From positions 1-64,000 of the forward strand of contig CARDBT010000015.1 of NCBI GenBank assembly GCA_948957135.1: a stretch of 64,000 bases of DNA, given 5' to 3'. The stretch is from COE1 sp910588595. GTDB taxonomy: Bacteria > Bacillota > Clostridia > Lachnospirales > Lachnospiraceae. The notes under the pieces were generated by a model, which was not told where the DNA came from, did not search any database, and worked only from the letters and a program-made list of their open reading frames with translations. The position numbers and the translations under genes are program-made. Below, in pieces: positions 16,792-25,504 of the stretch (its first letter is position 1; every line of letters starts with the position of its first letter).

Positions 16792-18138
16792 ATGAGCAAA
16801 GTAACGTTTGATTATTCAAAGGCAGCACAGTTTATCAGTGACCATGAGGTTGAGTACATGAAAAAGCTGACGCTTGACGCGAAAGATGTACTTGTGAATA
16901 AGACTGGTGCAGGCAATGATTTTCTGGGCTGGATCGACCTGCCGGTGGACTATGACAAAGAAGAGTTCGGAAGGATCAAAGAGGCGGCGAAGAAGATCCA
17001 GGGTGACAGTGACGTATTGCTGGTGATCGGCATCGGCGGTTCTTATCTGGGGGCCAGGGCAGCGATCGAATTCCTGCGTCACGGTTTTTACAACATGGTG
17101 GACAAGAGTATCAGAAAGACACCTGAGATTTATTTTGTAGGAAATTCAATCAGCTCTACGTATATCAAGCATTTGGCAGATGTGATCGGTGACAGGGATT
17201 TCTCCATCAATATGATCAGCAAGTCCGGCACGACGACAGAGCCGGCTATCGCGTTCCGCGTGTTTAAGGAAATGATGGAGAAGAAGTACGGCAAGGAGGG
17301 CGCTGCGAAGAGGATCTATGCGACGACGGACAAGGCAAAGGGATCCTTGAAGAATCTTGCCACAGAGGAAGGCTATGAGACATTTGTTGTTCCTGATGAT
17401 GTAGGCGGGCGGTTCTCTGTATTGACGGCGGTAGGCCTGCTTCCGATCGCGGTGAGCGGTGCGGATATCGACAAGCTGATGGAGGGCGCTGCAAGCGGAA
17501 GAAAGAGCGCGCTGGAACTCCCGTTTGAGGAGAATGACGCCATGAAGTATGCGGCAGTCAGAAACATTCTGTTGAGAAAAGGAAAGGCAGTCGAGATCCT
17601 CTGTAACTACGAACCGAGTGCACACTATGTATCAGAGTGGTGGAAGCAGCTCTTTGGCGAGTCGGAGGGCAAGGATCAGAAGGGATTGTTCCCGGCGAGC
17701 GTTGATCTGACGACAGACCTTCATTCTATGGGACAGTTTATACAGGACGGTGCAAGGGTGATGTTTGAGACGGTTCTCAATATCGAGAAGGCGAGGGAGG
17801 AGATCACGATCGGCACGGAGCCGGTAGACCTTGACGGACTGAATTATCTCGCTGGAAAGACGGTTGATTTTGTGAACAAGAGTGCGATGAACGGTACGGT
17901 CCTTGCTCATACAGATGGACAGGTTCCCAACCTTATGGTCAATATGCCGGAGGTCAGCGAGTTCTATCTTGGCGAGCTGTTCTATTTCTTTGAGTTTGCG
18001 TGCGGCCTGAGCGGATATCTGCTCGGTGTCAATCCGTTTAATCAGCCAGGCGTGGAGAGTTACAAGAAGAATATGTTTGCGCTTCTCGGAAAGCCGGGTT
18101 ATGAGGCTGCCAGAGAGGAGCTTTTGAAGAGATTATAG
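16792..18138 (+). CDS. pgi: glucose-6-phosphate isomerase
   Basis: Interconverts glucose-6-phosphate and fructose-6-phosphate. The 448-residue length and motifs fit the bacterial clade: VIGIGGSYLGARAAIEFL near residue 80, the phosphate-binding SKSGTTTEPAIAF near 144, and the C-terminal NPFNQPGVESYKKNMF signature near 425. ATG 16792 is preferred over 16786 because AAAGGAG at 16777-16783 is then spaced 8 nt away. It is monocistronic, with promoter and terminator visible. Confidence 0.97.
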   Translation: MSKVTFDYSKAAQFISDHEVEYMKKLTLDAKDVLVNKTGAGNDFLGWIDLPVDYDKEEFGRIKEAAKKIQGDSDVLLVIGIGGSYLGARAAIEFLRHGFYNMVDKSIRKTPEIYFVGNSISSTYIKHLADVIGDRDFSINMISKSGTTTEPAIAFRVFKEMMEKKYGKEGAAKRIYATTDKAKGSLKNLATEEGYETFVVPDDVGGRFSVLTAVGLLPIAVSGADIDKLMEGAASGRKSALELPFEENDAMKYAAVRNILLRKGKAVEILCNYEPSAHYVSEWWKQLFGESEGKDQKGLFPASVDLTTDLHSMGQFIQDGARVMFETVLNIEKAREEITIGTEPVDLDGLNYLAGKTVDFVNKSAMNGTVLAHTDGQVPNLMVNMPEVSEFYLGELFYFFEFACGLSGYLLGVNPFNQPGVESYKKNMFALLGKPGYEAAREELLKRL

Positions 18139-18199
18139 TGTCGCCAGGCGGCACATTAAGAGAATGCGAATGCATTTTCCTGAATGAGTGTACGTTAGG

Positions 18200-18241
18200 C
18201 AGCCCCACGGGAACCAGCAAAGTTCTGTGGGGCTGTTTTTG
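18200..18241 (+). terminator. terminator of pgi
   Basis: Stem CAGCCCCAC/GTGGGGCTG with a loop of about 18 nt, followed by TTTTT. Confidence 0.85.
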
Positions 18242-18290
18242 GAGTTTGGGGACAGTTACTGTGCATTTTTAATAGCATAAAGTCTTTTAT

Positions 18291-18420
18291 TGCAGGATAT
18301 TCCGTGGTACAATAAAACCTGTGGACAAACTGAGACGATGATTAACAGATTATAATGCAGAATATTTCATGGTACAATAAATCTTATGGATAAATTGAGA
18401 CGATTATTAACAGATTATAT
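18291..18420 (+). repeat. exact-period 65-bp tandem duplication of a gene start
   Basis: Units 18291-18355 and 18356-18420 align without gaps and with 12-15 substitutions. The second unit includes the upstream region, the start codon and about 12 codons of the methyltransferase gene. The first unit carries a decayed copy that reads GTG-GAC-AAA-CTG and meets a stop after six codons. Confidence 0.85.
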
Positions 18421-19558
18421 CAAAAATCACGAAACGATAGTGAATGCTACGGCAAGCAATCCCCGCGACCGGGAGAAGATACAGAAACTGCGCGTGCGGC
18501 CAGTGCTCAGGAAGGAGGAGCTCTTGTACCAGGCGGAGCGGTTCGTGGGAACGAAGGTGCATCACCAGAACCTGCAGCCTGATGCGCTCGCGGAGCTTCT
18601 CGTTGATGCCATGACAACTGATTTTCGGCAGCTTGAGCTAGAGACAGAGCGGCATAAGGTGACAGTGCTTGTGAGCAAAAAGGGAAAAACGGTGGTCAGG
18701 GAAAAGGCGAAAGCGGCGCAGGAACAAGCGATTGACCTGTCGCACAACAGGCAGAAGCAGTACATTCTGCCGCAAAGTGAGCCTGTGCCGTTTCTCGTTG
18801 AACTAGGTGTGCAGACGGCGGAGGGAAAGGTTGTAAAGGAAAAATATGACAAGTTCAGGCAGATCAACAGGTATCTGGAATTTGTGCGCGATATCCTTCC
18901 GGCACTTCCAAGGGAGGGGCGCCCGCTGAAGATCATTGATTTTGGGTGTGGGAAATCTTACCTGACGTTTGCGTTGTATTATTACCTGAAGATCATGAAC
19001 CAATATGACATATGTGTCATTGGACTCGATCTGAAAAAGGATGTCATCGAAAACTGTCAGGCGCTTGCGGATAAACTTGGGTATGACAGCCTGAAATTTC
19101 AGGTAGGAGATATCGGATCGTATGAAAATGACACAGCGCGCGTGGATATGGTCGTGACGCTCCACGCCTGCGATACAGCTACAGATCACGCGCTGGCAAA
19201 GGCTGTGAGATGGAATGCGCGAGTGATCCTGTCTGTCCCATGCTGTCAGCATGAGCTGAACAGACAGATATCGTGCGACGCGCTGAGTCCCGTGTTAAAG
19301 TACGGTCTCATCAAAGAACGCATGGCGGCGCTTTTGACAGATGCGGTCAGGGCTGATCTGCTCGAGGAGTACGGATATGATACGCAGATACTTGAGTTTA
19401 TCGACATGGAGCACACGCCCAAGAACATACTGATACGGGCAGTAAAGAAAAATCACATAAAATACCATGCGGGAGTGAAACGGCACGAGGAACTGGTACA
19501 GATGGAGAGATTTCTGCACATCAGTCCGACACTTCAGAGATTGCTGACTGAGATTTAG
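18386..19558 (+). CDS. SAM-dependent methyltransferase (Methyltransf_32-like)
   Basis: A 390-residue protein. Residues about 1-150 form an N-terminal helical/basic domain, and about 155-330 form a class I methyltransferase domain with SAM loop IIDFGCGKSYLTFAL near 190 and GLDLKKDVIENC. The segment SVPCCQHELNRQI near 289 is typical of the Methyltransf_32 family (METTL25/RRNAD1-like), whose bacterial substrates are not known; RNA is a possible target. The start codon lies within a 65-bp tandem duplication and no strong RBS is visible, so translation may be weak or leaderless-like. Confidence 0.8.
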   Translation: MDKLRRLLTDYIKNHETIVNATASNPRDREKIQKLRVRPVLRKEELLYQAERFVGTKVHHQNLQPDALAELLVDAMTTDFRQLELETERHKVTVLVSKKGKTVVREKAKAAQEQAIDLSHNRQKQYILPQSEPVPFLVELGVQTAEGKVVKEKYDKFRQINRYLEFVRDILPALPREGRPLKIIDFGCGKSYLTFALYYYLKIMNQYDICVIGLDLKKDVIENCQALADKLGYDSLKFQVGDIGSYENDTARVDMVVTLHACDTATDHALAKAVRWNARVILSVPCCQHELNRQISCDALSPVLKYGLIKERMAALLTDAVRADLLEEYGYDTQILEFIDMEHTPKNILIRAVKKNHIKYHAGVKRHEELVQMERFLHISPTLQRLLTEI

Positions 19559-19569
19559 GAGTTGTTTTT

Positions 19570-22089
19570 ATGAAGAAGATTATAGGCAGACTGGCTGTCT
19601 GTATTGTGGTTTTTATCATCACTCTTTTTGTGAGCAGTGGTATTTATAATAAAGGCAATGAGGAATTGACGACCAGTATGGCACAGGCGTCGCTCCCGCT
19701 GGTGCATATCACGACGAGAGGGATCTCATACAACTATCTGCGCGGTCTGAAACAGGAGATGGACGGGAGTTTTTTCCGCGATACGATCACGCCGCTCGGG
19801 GAGGGGCGGACGCTCAGCTTTGTCGTGGACAAATACGGAAATGAGATCAGTGAGATTTCCTTTGAAGTAAGAAGTATTGATGGTACGCGTTTGGTCGAGA
19901 AGACAAAAGTCGACGATTACAGTGACAAGGGGGACAGCATACAGGCGAACATCACGATAAAGGACCTGATCGAACCAGGGGTTGAGTACAATTGGATCCT
20001 GATGCTCAAGATCGGAAATGATACGGTGCGGTATTACACGCGGATCATAGACAGCGATACGTATTATACGTATGAGAAATTGAGATTTGTGAAGGATTTT
20101 CACGACAAGACGTTTGACAAAGAACAGGCGAAAGACCTGGCGATGTACATGGAGTCCAACACGCGGGGGGATAATACGATACTCAGCCATGTGGACATCC
20201 ACTGCAGTCTGAATCAGGTTTCGTGGGCGAACTTAAATGTCAGTCAGATCTCAGAACCGCAGATCGTTATCAGCGAGATCGAGACACAGACAGCCTCGAT
20301 CCGCATGAGTTACAGGGTGCAGACCATCGAGGGAAAAAAGCGTGATGAGTACAATGTGGTAGAGTTTTTCAGGATACGCTACACGCCGGACCGGACTTAT
20401 CTGCTGGACTATGAACGCAGCATGAACCAGATTTTTGATCCGGAGGCAGATGTGTATGGCAGCAACAAGATCATGCTTGGGATCAGGGACAGCGAGGTCC
20501 AGATGATGGAGAGCGACGGCGGTTCCAATCTGGCATTTGTCAATGAGAACCAGCTGTTTTGTTATCATGCTGCGGACAAAAAGCTGGCGTACCTTTTCAG
20601 CTTTTATGACGGGGATGATCCGAGGAGCAACTATGACAACCATGATATCAAGATCCTGAATGTGGACGAGACAGAGAATGTCCGCTTTATGGTTTACGGG
20701 TACATGAACCGCGGAATGCATGAGGGCAGCATAGGCGTGCAGGTGTGCGAGTACAACGGAATGCTCAACACGGTGGAGGAGCTCATATTTATACCGTACA
20801 ATAAGGCGTACGCGACATTGAAGACGGATATGGAACAGCTGTCTTTCATCAACAAAAACGGGGTTTTCTATATTTATCTGGATGGCTCCATTCTCGCAGT
20901 TGATCTGATGAACCGCACATGTGAGGAGATCGCCCAGGGGCTGCAGCAGGGAAGTTTTCAGGTGTCAGATACCAACAGGATGCTCGTCTGGCAGAATTCC
21001 GCAGATGCGTATGACTGTACAAAACTGATACTGACGGATCTAAACACAGGAGAAACACAGGAGATCGAGGCTGCAGATGACGGCAGGATCCTGCCGCTTG
21101 GATTTATCGAGGAGGATCTGATCTACGGGGTGGCGCAGTATGAGGATATCCAGATGGATTTCTCGGGTTCCGTGACGTTCCCGATGAGCGTAGTCTTCAT
21201 ACAGGACGAACATGGGAAGATCCTTAAGACGTACAGTAGGGAAAATGTCTATGTCACAGACGCTTCCGTCGAGGAAAATCTGATCACGCTCTCACGTGTG
21301 GTAAGGCAGGAGGACGGCAGTTACACTGCCACCACCGATGACCAGATCGTCAATAATCTGGTTGAGGAGAGCGGCTATAATTCCTCCGAGCTGGTCGCGA
21401 CACAGACCTATGAGAAAATAGTACAGATTGTCCTGAAAAATGCGATGGAGACCAAAAAACCCAAAAATACAAAACCGCTCCAGGTACTGTTTGAGGGTTC
21501 CAGGGAGATTGCTGTGGAGATCGAGAATCCGGTCAGCAGGTATTATGTGTATGGACGCTACGGGATCGACGGCACATTTACGCACGAGGCGGAGGCGATC
21601 AACCTTGCCTACAATATCAGCGGTACAGTGGTGAACCAGAACGGTGACTATATATGGAAGCGGACGACAAGGAGCACCCGAAATCAGATCATGGCGATCA
21701 CAGGGAAGCAGCATAGTGATGCTAACTCAGACCTTGCAGTTTGTCTTGAGACGATCCTGGAGTTCTGCGGGAGTATCAAGAATGTACAGCCCATGCTGGA
21801 CAGGGGCAAGACGGTGCGGCAGATCCTGGAGGAGAATATCAATGACGCGACTGTTCTCGACCTGAGAGGAGTGAGCCTGGATGCGATATTGTACTATGTC
21901 AATCAGGATATTCCTGTCCTTGTTCTGCTCGAAAATGACAGTGCGATGCTGGTGATCGGGTTTAATGAATTGAATGTAGTCGTTATGGATCCGAAGACAG
22001 GTTCTGTCTACAAGGTTGGCATGAATGATGCCACAAATATGTTCCGCCAGAACGGCAACGTGTTTATAACATACATGAGAAAAAAATAG
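19570..22089 (+). CDS. large anchored extracytoplasmic protein with degenerate C39-like C-terminal domain
   Basis: An 839-residue protein with one N-terminal membrane helix (about 5-25), then a large outside part. Residues about 80-280 are beta-rich, and about 300-570 look like repeated beta-sheet blades. The end, about 700-839, resembles a peptidase C39/papain-like fold (SDLAVCLETILEF, then ILYYVNQDIPVLVLLEND, AMLVIGFNELNVVVMDPKTG). The usual CGPxS nucleophile segment reads DANSD, and the His before the VVGY-like strand is absent, so proteolysis is unlikely. It may bind peptides or wall material. It lies 11 nt after the methyltransferase with TAGGAG as RBS. Confidence 0.7.
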   Translation: MKKIIGRLAVCIVVFIITLFVSSGIYNKGNEELTTSMAQASLPLVHITTRGISYNYLRGLKQEMDGSFFRDTITPLGEGRTLSFVVDKYGNEISEISFEVRSIDGTRLVEKTKVDDYSDKGDSIQANITIKDLIEPGVEYNWILMLKIGNDTVRYYTRIIDSDTYYTYEKLRFVKDFHDKTFDKEQAKDLAMYMESNTRGDNTILSHVDIHCSLNQVSWANLNVSQISEPQIVISEIETQTASIRMSYRVQTIEGKKRDEYNVVEFFRIRYTPDRTYLLDYERSMNQIFDPEADVYGSNKIMLGIRDSEVQMMESDGGSNLAFVNENQLFCYHAADKKLAYLFSFYDGDDPRSNYDNHDIKILNVDETENVRFMVYGYMNRGMHEGSIGVQVCEYNGMLNTVEELIFIPYNKAYATLKTDMEQLSFINKNGVFYIYLDGSILAVDLMNRTCEEIAQGLQQGSFQVSDTNRMLVWQNSADAYDCTKLILTDLNTGETQEIEAADDGRILPLGFIEEDLIYGVAQYEDIQMDFSGSVTFPMSVVFIQDEHGKILKTYSRENVYVTDASVEENLITLSRVVRQEDGSYTATTDDQIVNNLVEESGYNSSELVATQTYEKIVQIVLKNAMETKKPKNTKPLQVLFEGSREIAVEIENPVSRYYVYGRYGIDGTFTHEAEAINLAYNISGTVVNQNGDYIWKRTTRSTRNQIMAITGKQHSDANSDLAVCLETILEFCGSIKNVQPMLDRGKTVRQILEENINDATVLDLRGVSLDAILYYVNQDIPVLVLLENDSAMLVIGFNELNVVVMDPKTGSVYKVGMNDATNMFRQNGNVFITYMRKK

Positions 22090-22102
22090 GGCGGAATACA
22101 AT

Positions 22103-22131
22103 TTGACAAATATATAGGAACGTTTTATAAT
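22103..22131 (+). promoter_or_regulatory. sigma-A promoter of the transglutaminase-like gene
   Basis: TTGACA (22103-22108), 17-nt spacer, TATAAT (22126-22131), 82 nt before the start codon. A perfect consensus. Confidence 0.85.
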
Positions 22132-22212
22132 AAAGGCATATATAATAACAGGGATGTTATGGAGGATGAGGCTCATGGGGGAGTATAAGATTCAATCAAG
22201 GAGGAAACTGAT

Positions 22213-23820
22213 ATGCGTATAGTAGAGAAGGTACTGTACGGATTTGGTGGCTTGTTGGCGCTTATACTTCTTTTTATTGCGATCTGCCACTACAATCCGG
22301 AACTGGCGGTAAGGATAGGCGTTGATCTGAGAGCGGAGGCGGGAGAACATCGTGTCAATGATGTGGCTGCAGTGAATACGACTGTGACATTGGGGACGCT
22401 TCCGGCAGCACAGAACACACGTACACAGAATGACAGCACGCTGACGGGCACTGCGGCACCGGCAGGAAATACAAGGACTGTGGATGACGATGCGCAGGGC
22501 AAATTAAAGGTTCCCGGAAAAGTTGCAGGGCTGAGCGGTTATATCCCGGTCAAGGCGACCGGTACAGAGATCTCACAGAATAAGGCGGACGAGATCGCAA
22601 AGGAGCTCAGCAAGGGCGAGACAGGCAGCAGCCTGACCTTTGACAGTGAGATCTATCCGTATTATGCGATCATTAACGAGACGCAGAGAGCAGTTTACAG
22701 GCAGATCTATGCCAATGCAAATGCACAGAATAAGCACTTCGCGCCTGTGGAGGACATCACGGCGAACGATCTGAAAAACGCGTTTACATCCGTGGTGAAC
22801 GATCACCCGGAACTGTTTTGGGTCGATACTGCGTTCAGGTATCAGTATACGCCTAAGGGAAGTGTTGCGGACATTACGCTGGTGTTCAATGTTACTGCCA
22901 ACAATCTCGAATCGTCGAAGGCAGAGTTTGAGGCGGGTGCAAAACGGATTATAGATGAGACATATGGAAGTTACACAGATTACGACAAGGAACGGATCGC
23001 TCACGACGCGTTGATCAGCAAGGTGAAATACGACGCGAATGCGCCGATGAACCAGAGTGCGTACAGTGCACTTGTATATGGGAGGACTGTGTGTGCCGGC
23101 TATGCGAGGGGGCTGCAGTATGTGTTGCAGCAGCTTGACATTCCCTGCTATTATGTGACGGGTTATGCCGGGGAGCATCATGCATGGAATATCGTGAAAC
23201 TCAGTGATGGATATTACAATGTCGACAGCACATGGGATGACACGGATCCAAACACTTACGATTACTTTAATTGTTCGGATGAAGATTACGCATCACATCA
23301 TGTGAGGCGGGATCTGGCGATCTACCTACCGGCGTGCAATGGCAACCGTTACAGCGGGCTGGAAGTCAATCCGTCGGTGACGCCGCCGACGACCACGACG
23401 CCACCGACAAGTACAAATACGAATACGAATACAAACACCACCACTACGACGACCACGACAACACCGTCAAACAACACGACCACGGATCAGAGCACAGCAA
23501 CGAATACGGATTCGATAACGGTGGTTACAGTACGCGGCGGCGGGGACGAAAATTATATCGACAATGTTACTGATTACTTTAATGCATGTTTTGATGCAAT
23601 GATCGACAGGGATGACGAAGTCATAACATTTGACCTGATCATTACAGACAAAAAGCTCTGGAACAATATTTATAAGGCATATGACAAAGGAGACTGTCAG
23701 GAGGGATATATTGACCGCTATCTTGTCGAGAAGCACAAAAATGCGTGCAGCATGTGGGTGGAAGCAGTGCCGCGGACGGATGGAAGTTATCTGCTGAGAC
23801 ACCGCGCAGTGATCAGCTAG
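22213..23820 (+). CDS. surface transglutaminase-like protein
   Basis: A 535-residue extracytoplasmic protein anchored by an N-terminal helix (about 9-28). The central domain, about 235-375, has the complete transglutaminase/cysteine-protease triad: Cys in TVCAGYARGLQYVL near 297, His in HHAWNIVK near 325 and Asp in YNVDSTWDD near 340. Such secreted domains cross-link or cleave peptide bonds, often on wall or surface proteins, but the target is unknown. A Thr/Asn/Pro-rich linker (about 392-435) follows, then a C-terminal domain of about 100 residues of unknown fold. It has its own consensus promoter. The linker is coded by near-repetitive triplets. Confidence 0.85.
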   Translation: MRIVEKVLYGFGGLLALILLFIAICHYNPELAVRIGVDLRAEAGEHRVNDVAAVNTTVTLGTLPAAQNTRTQNDSTLTGTAAPAGNTRTVDDDAQGKLKVPGKVAGLSGYIPVKATGTEISQNKADEIAKELSKGETGSSLTFDSEIYPYYAIINETQRAVYRQIYANANAQNKHFAPVEDITANDLKNAFTSVVNDHPELFWVDTAFRYQYTPKGSVADITLVFNVTANNLESSKAEFEAGAKRIIDETYGSYTDYDKERIAHDALISKVKYDANAPMNQSAYSALVYGRTVCAGYARGLQYVLQQLDIPCYYVTGYAGEHHAWNIVKLSDGYYNVDSTWDDTDPNTYDYFNCSDEDYASHHVRRDLAIYLPACNGNRYSGLEVNPSVTPPTTTTPPTSTNTNTNTNTTTTTTTTTPSNNTTTDQSTATNTDSITVVTVRGGGDENYIDNVTDYFNACFDAMIDRDDEVITFDLIITDKKLWNNIYKAYDKGDCQEGYIDRYLVEKHKNACSMWVEAVPRTDGSYLLRHRAVIS

Positions 23821-23850
23821 AGCGTTTTTCAGGGGATGTTAGAAATGTTG

Positions 23851-23885
23851 TTGACATTATATAACGGTTGTGATAAGGTAATAAT
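23851..23885 (+). promoter_or_regulatory. putative promoter of the small protein gene
   Basis: TTGACA at 23851-23856 with possible -10 elements TAAGGT (17-nt spacer) or AATAAT further on. The -35 is perfect and the -10 is uncertain. Confidence 0.5.
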
Positions 23886-23929
23886 ACATCACAAAAGAGG
23901 AAACACGTTCAAAATAGGAGGTGACTGGT

Positions 23930-24109
23930 ATGACTGAGGCAAATAGTGTAATGGACAGGTTTATGGAGAAGTTAGGTAACGACGAGTTTACAAAAGAGAA
24001 TCAGCCTAATAATGGACCGGAGATCAGTCAGAATTTTATAGATGAGCAGGTGCAGTCATATTCCAAACTCCTAAAGTCAGGGATTGTAGAGGCTGCATTG
24101 AACAAGTAA
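23930..24109 (+). CDS. small acidic protein of unknown function
   Basis: A 59-residue soluble protein, predicted helical at both ends, with no cysteines and no recognised domain. It is supported as a real gene by an ideal AGGAGGTG site (23915-23922) spaced 7 nt from ATG 23930, a TTGACA promoter upstream and a strong terminator just after the stop. A GTG at 23921 is in frame but lies inside the Shine-Dalgarno sequence. Confidence 0.7.
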   Translation: MTEANSVMDRFMEKLGNDEFTKENQPNNGPEISQNFIDEQVQSYSKLLKSGIVEAALNK

Positions 24110-24126
24110 AGATTATATTTAAAATC

Positions 24127-24163
24127 AAAAAGGAACAAGAGTGCAAACTCTTGTTCCTTTTTT
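24127..24163. terminator. bidirectional terminator between the small gene and rubrerythrin
   Basis: AAAAAGGAACAAGAGT pairs perfectly with ACTCTTGTTCCTTTTT around a GCAA loop. The A-run on one side and T-run on the other allow termination from both directions. Confidence 0.92.
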
Positions 24164-24183
24164 GCCTTAGTATCGCCTGTCTA

Positions 24184-24723
24184 TTAGCCAAAATATCTCT
24201 TTAACAGACCTTCAAACGCCTTGCCGTGTCTAGCCTCATCTCTTGCCATCTCATGAACCGTATCATGGATCGCGTCAAGATTTGCAGCTTTCGCACGCTT
24301 TGCAAGGTCAAACTTGCCAGCCGTAGCACCGTTCTCAGCTTCCACACGCATCTCAAGGTTCTTCTTGGTAGAGTCTGTCACAACCTCACCCAAAAGTTCT
24401 GCGAACTTGGCAGCGTGCTCTGCCTCTTCCCAAGCAGCCTTCTCCCAGTACAGACCGATCTCTGGATAACCCTCTCTGTGCGCTACCCTTGCCATGGCGA
24501 GATACATACCGACTTCTGTGCACTCACCGTTAAAGTTTGCCCTTAAGTCTGCCATGATATCCTCGCTGACGCCCTTGGCAACACCGACAACATGCTCAGC
24601 CGCCCATGACATCGCACCATCCTGTGCCTTGAATTTGTCAGCGGGTGCATTACACTGCGGGCATCTCTCCGGTGCGCTGTCTCCCTCATAAACATAACCA
24701 CATACAGTACATACAAACTTCAT
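24184..24723 (-). CDS. rbr: reverse rubrerythrin
   Basis: A 179-residue non-haem iron peroxidase. A rubredoxin-like CxxC...CxxC domain (CTVCGY and CPQCN) comes first, followed by the ferritin-like di-iron domain with ECTEVGMYL, EEAEHAAK and DEARHGKAFE. The rubredoxin-first order is the reverse of classical rubrerythrin and is the form known from clostridia as an oxygen- and peroxide-induced NADH-dependent peroxidase. It lies downstream of the PerR-type regulator on the same strand, with a good AGGAGGATTTT site. Confidence 0.93.
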   Translation of the reverse strand: MKFVCTVCGYVYEGDSAPERCPQCNAPADKFKAQDGAMSWAAEHVVGVAKGVSEDIMADLRANFNGECTEVGMYLAMARVAHREGYPEIGLYWEKAAWEEAEHAAKFAELLGEVVTDSTKKNLEMRVEAENGATAGKFDLAKRAKAANLDAIHDTVHEMARDEARHGKAFEGLLKRYFG

Positions 24724-24860
24724 TTTAAAATCCTCCTTTTTATCAATTAGGAAAACAAAATTAATATTTTTTGTCTTCCTTACAGCCAGATCAATTTATC
24801 ATTCACTCGTCCATAAACGTAGTGAGAGCTGTTTTCCATGACCTCGATCAAAATCACAGA

Positions 24861-25259
24861 TCATGATCCCTGGTCAAGACATTTTCTGCAAATGCCATAA
24901 AAGTAAAGCCTATGTCCGTGTATCAATCCGTTGAAATCCCTGGCTGCCTCCGCGTCGATCGCAGGAAATCCACTGTGTTCCATCGGCAGGTCAATAACTG
25001 CATTGCAGCAGCTGCACACAAAATGGTAGTGCGGATTGGTATTGTAATCAAAATGATCAATACCCAGGATCCCGAAACTGTGTTTTGCGATCATGCCGGC
25101 ATCTGCCAGTTGGTTTAGATTGCGGTACACAGTGCCAAGACTAATATTAGGAAATTCTTCCTTGACACTGGAATAGACTAGTTCAGCAGTCGGGTGATCC
25201 CTGCGCGACTGCAGGAAGGAGAGAATAGCTGCCCGCTGGCGGCTGTATTTCATGCTCAT
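24861..25259 (-). CDS. perR: Fur-family peroxide regulator (PerR-type)
   Basis: A 132-residue metal-dependent repressor. The winged-helix domain (about 1-80) includes SLGTVYRNLNQLADAG as recognition region. The C-terminal half has the structural zinc pairs CSCC and CRKC and histidines in HFDYNTNPHYHF. Similarity to PerR rather than Fur is suggested by the HFDYN segment and the adjacent rubrerythrin. An autoregulatory operator overlaps its promoter. The two genes are separated by 137 nt without a clear second promoter, so they may be co-transcribed. Confidence 0.88.
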   Translation of the reverse strand: MSMKYSRQRAAILSFLQSRRDHPTAELVYSSVKEEFPNISLGTVYRNLNQLADAGMIAKHSFGILGIDHFDYNTNPHYHFVCSCCNAVIDLPMEHSGFPAIDAEAARDFNGLIHGHRLYFYGICRKCLDQGS

Positions 25260-25320
25260 ATAACTCCCCCGCCTTTCTTTGGGAACACACGAAACATCTC
25301 TTGGATCATTATCTATAAAT

Positions 25321-25366
25321 CAGTAATGATTACTGTTATTATAATCAGTCTATTTCAAAATGTCAA
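25321..25366 (-). promoter_or_regulatory. perR promoter with overlapping Per/Fur-box palindrome
   Basis: Read on the - strand: -35 TTGACA (25366-25361), 17-nt spacer, -10 TATAAT (25343-25338), then a 7-1-7 inverted repeat CAGTAATGATTACTG (25321-25335) at the expected transcription start. The palindrome keeps the TAAT-N-ATTA core of the Per box. Confidence 0.85.
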
Positions 25367-25435
25367 TAGCTAATTTTGCTTCTGATTAAAAAAAAATTAA
25401 GAAATAACCAAACTACTATATTTTCAGGGCGGATA

Positions 25436-25444
25436 TGCTATACT
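25436..25444 (+). promoter_or_regulatory. extended -10 promoter of the two-component genes
   Basis: TGCTATACT (TG-n-TATACT) at 25436-25444; no good -35. It lies divergent from the perR promoter. Confidence 0.5.
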
Positions 25445-25504
25445 AATTCTATAATTACACGGACACATCTTTTTTATGCACAAAAACATGAGTTGGGATA
25501 TCAT

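Noticed and set aside
19570..22089. Active C39 peptidase
   Set aside because: The nucleophile Cys and catalytic His positions are not conserved.
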